Source of the DNA: an uncultured Selenomonas sp.
GTDB taxonomy: Bacteria > Bacillota > Negativicutes > Selenomonadales > Selenomonadaceae
Reading direction: 5' to 3'
NCBI GenBank assembly: GCA_938045435.1
Contig: CALIBA010000229.1
Coordinates: 1 to 18,496 of the forward strand
Length of the DNA stretch: 18,496 nucleotides
The position numbers were made by a program, and so were the translations under genes. This document shows, piece by piece, positions 17,333 to 18,496 of the stretch; positions within the stretch are counted from its first letter, which is position 1, and the number at the start of each line of letters is the position of its first letter. The notes under the pieces are model-generated. The model was not told the origin of the DNA, did no database searches, and worked only from the letters and a program-made list of their open reading frames with translations.

Positions 17333-17399
17333 ATCGTTTCATGGATATAATCAGCACGGTGAACACTACAATAAACGTGAGAAATTCGTAGGTCTCCAT
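17331..17399 (-). CDS. Hol-Tox small membrane toxin peptide (type I TA)
   Basis: A 22-aa peptide, too short for routine gene finding. It begins METYEFLTFI, continues as one hydrophobic helix (IVVFTVLIIS) and ends with the basic tail MKR. This is the hallmark of the Hol-Tox/TxpA-like toxins, which insert into the cell's own membrane. The ATG at 17399 has an extremely strong ribosome site, GGGGGAGG, which is masked by a local hairpin with CCCCCT just upstream. Around it lie a good promoter (17460-17488), an antisense RNA over the 3' end and mirrored arms that pair the mRNA ends, all expected of a type I system. Toxicity is inferred from the family. Confidence 0.85.
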   Translation of the reverse strand: METYEFLTFIVVFTVLIISMKR

Positions 17400-17459
17400 A
17401 CCAACCTCCCCCTTTCCAGGGGGCAAGATTCGACCGCCCTTTCGACAGTGCTTGAAAAT

Positions 17460-17488
17460 AGTATAGCATAAGAACATATGTAGCACAA
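17460..17488 (-). promoter_or_regulatory. Promoter of the Hol-Tox mRNA
   Basis: On the minus strand TTGTGC (17488-17483), 17 bp, TATACT (17465-17460), with TG one base before the -10 (extended -10). The start near 17453 gives a leader of about 54 nt and an mRNA of about 210 nt. Confidence 0.75.
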
Positions 17489-17494
17489 GTAAAC

Positions 17495-17528
17495 AAATCC
17501 CCTTGACACAGGAGCGTCAAGGGGATTT
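17495..17528 (-). terminator. Rho-independent terminator after gyrB
   Basis: Perfect 13-bp stem, AAATCCCCTTGAC (17495-17507) with GTCAAGGGGATTT (17516-17528), 8-nt loop and a T-rich minus-strand tail, 22 bp beyond the gyrB stop. Confidence 0.92.
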
Positions 17529-17550
17529 CCTATATACGATACAAATAAAA

Positions 17551-18496
17551 TCAGATATCCAGATTGCGCACGAGACGTGCATTCTCCTCGATAAATTGGC
17601 GGCGCGGCTCAACCTTGTCGCCCATGAGGATGGTAAAGAGCTCATCGGCAGCCTCGGCATCCTCTGCCGCGACGCGCAGCATCGTGCGGCCTTCGGGGTT
17701 CATCGTCGTCTCCCAGAGCTGCTCGGGGTTCATCTCGCCAAGACCCTTGTAGCGCTGAATGGTCACGCCGTCGCGCCCAATCTCGTCGAGCTTCTTTGCC
17801 TGCTCCTCGTCCGTATAGGTATAGTAGTGCTTCTTGTCCTTGCGGATTTGGTAGAGTGGCGGCTGTGCGATGTAGACATGCCCGTGGTCAACGAGCGGCT
17901 TCATATAGCGGTAGAAGAACGTGAGGAGCAGTGTGCGGATGTGTGCGCCGTCCACATCGGCATCCGTCATGATGATGATTTTGTGATAGCGCAGTTTGGA
18001 GATATCGAAATCCTCGTGGATTCCGGCGCCGAAAGCGGTAATCATCGCCTTAATTTCCGCATTTCCGTAGACGCGATCCATTCTCGCCTTCTCTACATTC
18101 AGGATTTTACCGCGGAGAGGCAGAATAGCCTGGGTCTTTCGATCGCGTGCGGTCTTCGCCGAACCGCCTGCCGAATCTCCCTCGACAATGAAAATTTCGC
18201 ATTCCTCCGGATCCTTACTCGAGCAATCCGCCAACTTTCCGGGCAGCGCCATGTCGTCCAATGCAGATTTTCTGCGCGTTAAGTCGCGTGCCTTTCTCGC
18301 TGCCGCCCGCGCATGCTGCGCGAGTATGGCCTTGTCGCAAATTTGCTTTGCAATCGCCGGATTCTGCTCCAAAAAATAAGTGAGCTGTTCACTCAGCACC
18401 GAACTCACCGCACCGGTGACCTCGGAGTTCCCGAGCTTCTGCTTGGTCTGACCCTCAAACTGGGGCTCCGGCACTCGCACAGTCACCACTGCGGTC
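17551..18496 (-). CDS. gyrB: DNA gyrase subunit B, C-terminal half (gene runs off the window)
   Basis: ATPase-bearing subunit that pairs with GyrA; about 314 codons of the 3' end are present and the frame is open to the window edge. Visible in order: VPEPQFEGQTKQKLGNSEV in the transducer region; the TOPRIM domain with EGDSAGGSA and ILPLRGKILNVEKAR; the metal-binding DADVDG; QPPLYQI; QRYKGLGEMNPEQLW; and the family's C-terminal end EPRRQFIEENARLVRNLDI. The ending and TMNPEGRTMLRV favour GyrB over ParE. The frame is intact and the terminator at 17495-17528 closes it. It points toward gyrA rather than lying in a gyrB-gyrA operon; dnaA, dnaN or recF may lie upstream, outside the window. Confidence 0.96.
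   Translation of the reverse strand, partial: TAVVTVRVPEPQFEGQTKQKLGNSEVTGAVSSVLSEQLTYFLEQNPAIAKQICDKAILAQHARAAARKARDLTRRKSALDDMALPGKLADCSSKDPEECEIFIVEGDSAGGSAKTARDRKTQAILPLRGKILNVEKARMDRVYGNAEIKAMITAFGAGIHEDFDISKLRYHKIIIMTDADVDGAHIRTLLLTFFYRYMKPLVDHGHVYIAQPPLYQIRKDKKHYYTYTDEEQAKKLDEIGRDGVTIQRYKGLGEMNPEQLWETTMNPEGRTMLRVAAEDAEAADELFTILMGDKVEPRRQFIEENARLVRNLDI

Larger units (their letters stand above)
17242..17333 (+). ncRNA. Predicted antisense antitoxin RNA of the Hol-Tox locus
   Basis: A promoter at 17207-17235 and a terminator at 17290-17332 bracket a non-coding transcript of roughly 90 nt on the plus strand. It is fully complementary to the 3' untranslated part of the toxin mRNA and just reaches the toxin stop codon at 17331-17333. 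This layout, with antitoxin and toxin RNAs overlapping at their 3' ends, matches TxpA/RatA-type type I systems of Bacillus. Its 5' part can fold GGGGC (17249-17253) with GCCCC (17268-17272). The exact ends are estimates. Confidence 0.7.
17252..17451. repeat. Inverted-repeat arms flanking the Hol-Tox gene
   Basis: Left arm 17252-17273 holds GCACTGTC, GCGGTCG and GCCCCC in order. Right arm 17419-17451 holds their exact complements, GGGGGC (17419-17424), CGACCGC (17431-17437) and GACAGTGC (17444-17451), in mirrored order. In the toxin mRNA this joins the 5' leader to the 3' end, a fold typical of inactive full-length type I toxin messengers. Confidence 0.75.

Noticed and set aside
17275..17520. 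81-aa minus-strand frame covering the toxin locus
   Set aside because: It is in a different frame from the 22-aa Hol-Tox gene and runs through its leader and terminators; no ribosome site.

Overview
The window reads as chromosomal DNA of a GC-rich, anaerobic, Firmicutes-related bacterium, most likely a Negativicute of the Selenomonas type. This is inferred from gene content and style: Shine-Dalgarno sequences of the AAAGGAG/GGAGG type, intrinsic terminators with T tails, a Gram-positive-style GyrA/GyrB pair, a citrate lyase ligase, a malic enzyme, and small Hol-Tox peptides. No rRNA or tRNA gene, insertion sequence or CRISPR array was seen.

Left part (1-7473). A remnant of an HtrA-type serine protease (2-145) ends inside the leader of a malic enzyme gene (174-1418). 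A 467-bp gap (1419-1885) holds a terminator, a 187-bp compound palindromic element and a degenerate Hol-Tox toxin-like reading frame. Next come a minus-strand TPR/O-GlcNAc-transferase-like (GT41) gene (1886-3628), then plus-strand gyrA (3847-6294, TTG start preferred) and an orphan citC (6350-7393), each closed by a strong terminator.

Middle part (7491-13487). A minus-strand cluster runs from 12159 to 7491: a 573-aa coiled-coil/membrane-hairpin protein, a zinc-ribbon protein, a 150-aa protein, a Ycf46-like AAA+ ATPase and a 159-aa protein. The genes are tightly packed, and an internal promoter plus a leader terminator sit in front of the ATPase. I know of no assigned function for this set, and it is the best candidate here for an undescribed system. 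A divergent gene (12342-13424) encodes a hexapeptide-repeat O-acetyltransferase with an unrecognised C-terminal extension.

Right part (13489-18496). A minus-strand operon encodes a YwnB-like NAD(P)-binding protein, a zinc-type macrodomain and a class M sirtuin (SirTM). This pairs an ADP-ribosyl writer with an eraser, under a strong promoter whose start region carries a perfect 23-bp palindrome. Two hypothetical genes follow, one of them DUF6882-like. Then comes a compact type I toxin-antitoxin locus: a 22-aa Hol-Tox peptide, an antisense RNA overlapping its 3' end, and 5'-3' complementary arms in the toxin mRNA. The window ends in the 3' half of gyrB on the minus strand, so gyrA and gyrB face each other about 11 kb apart.

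All assignments come from reading motifs by eye; no database search was run.
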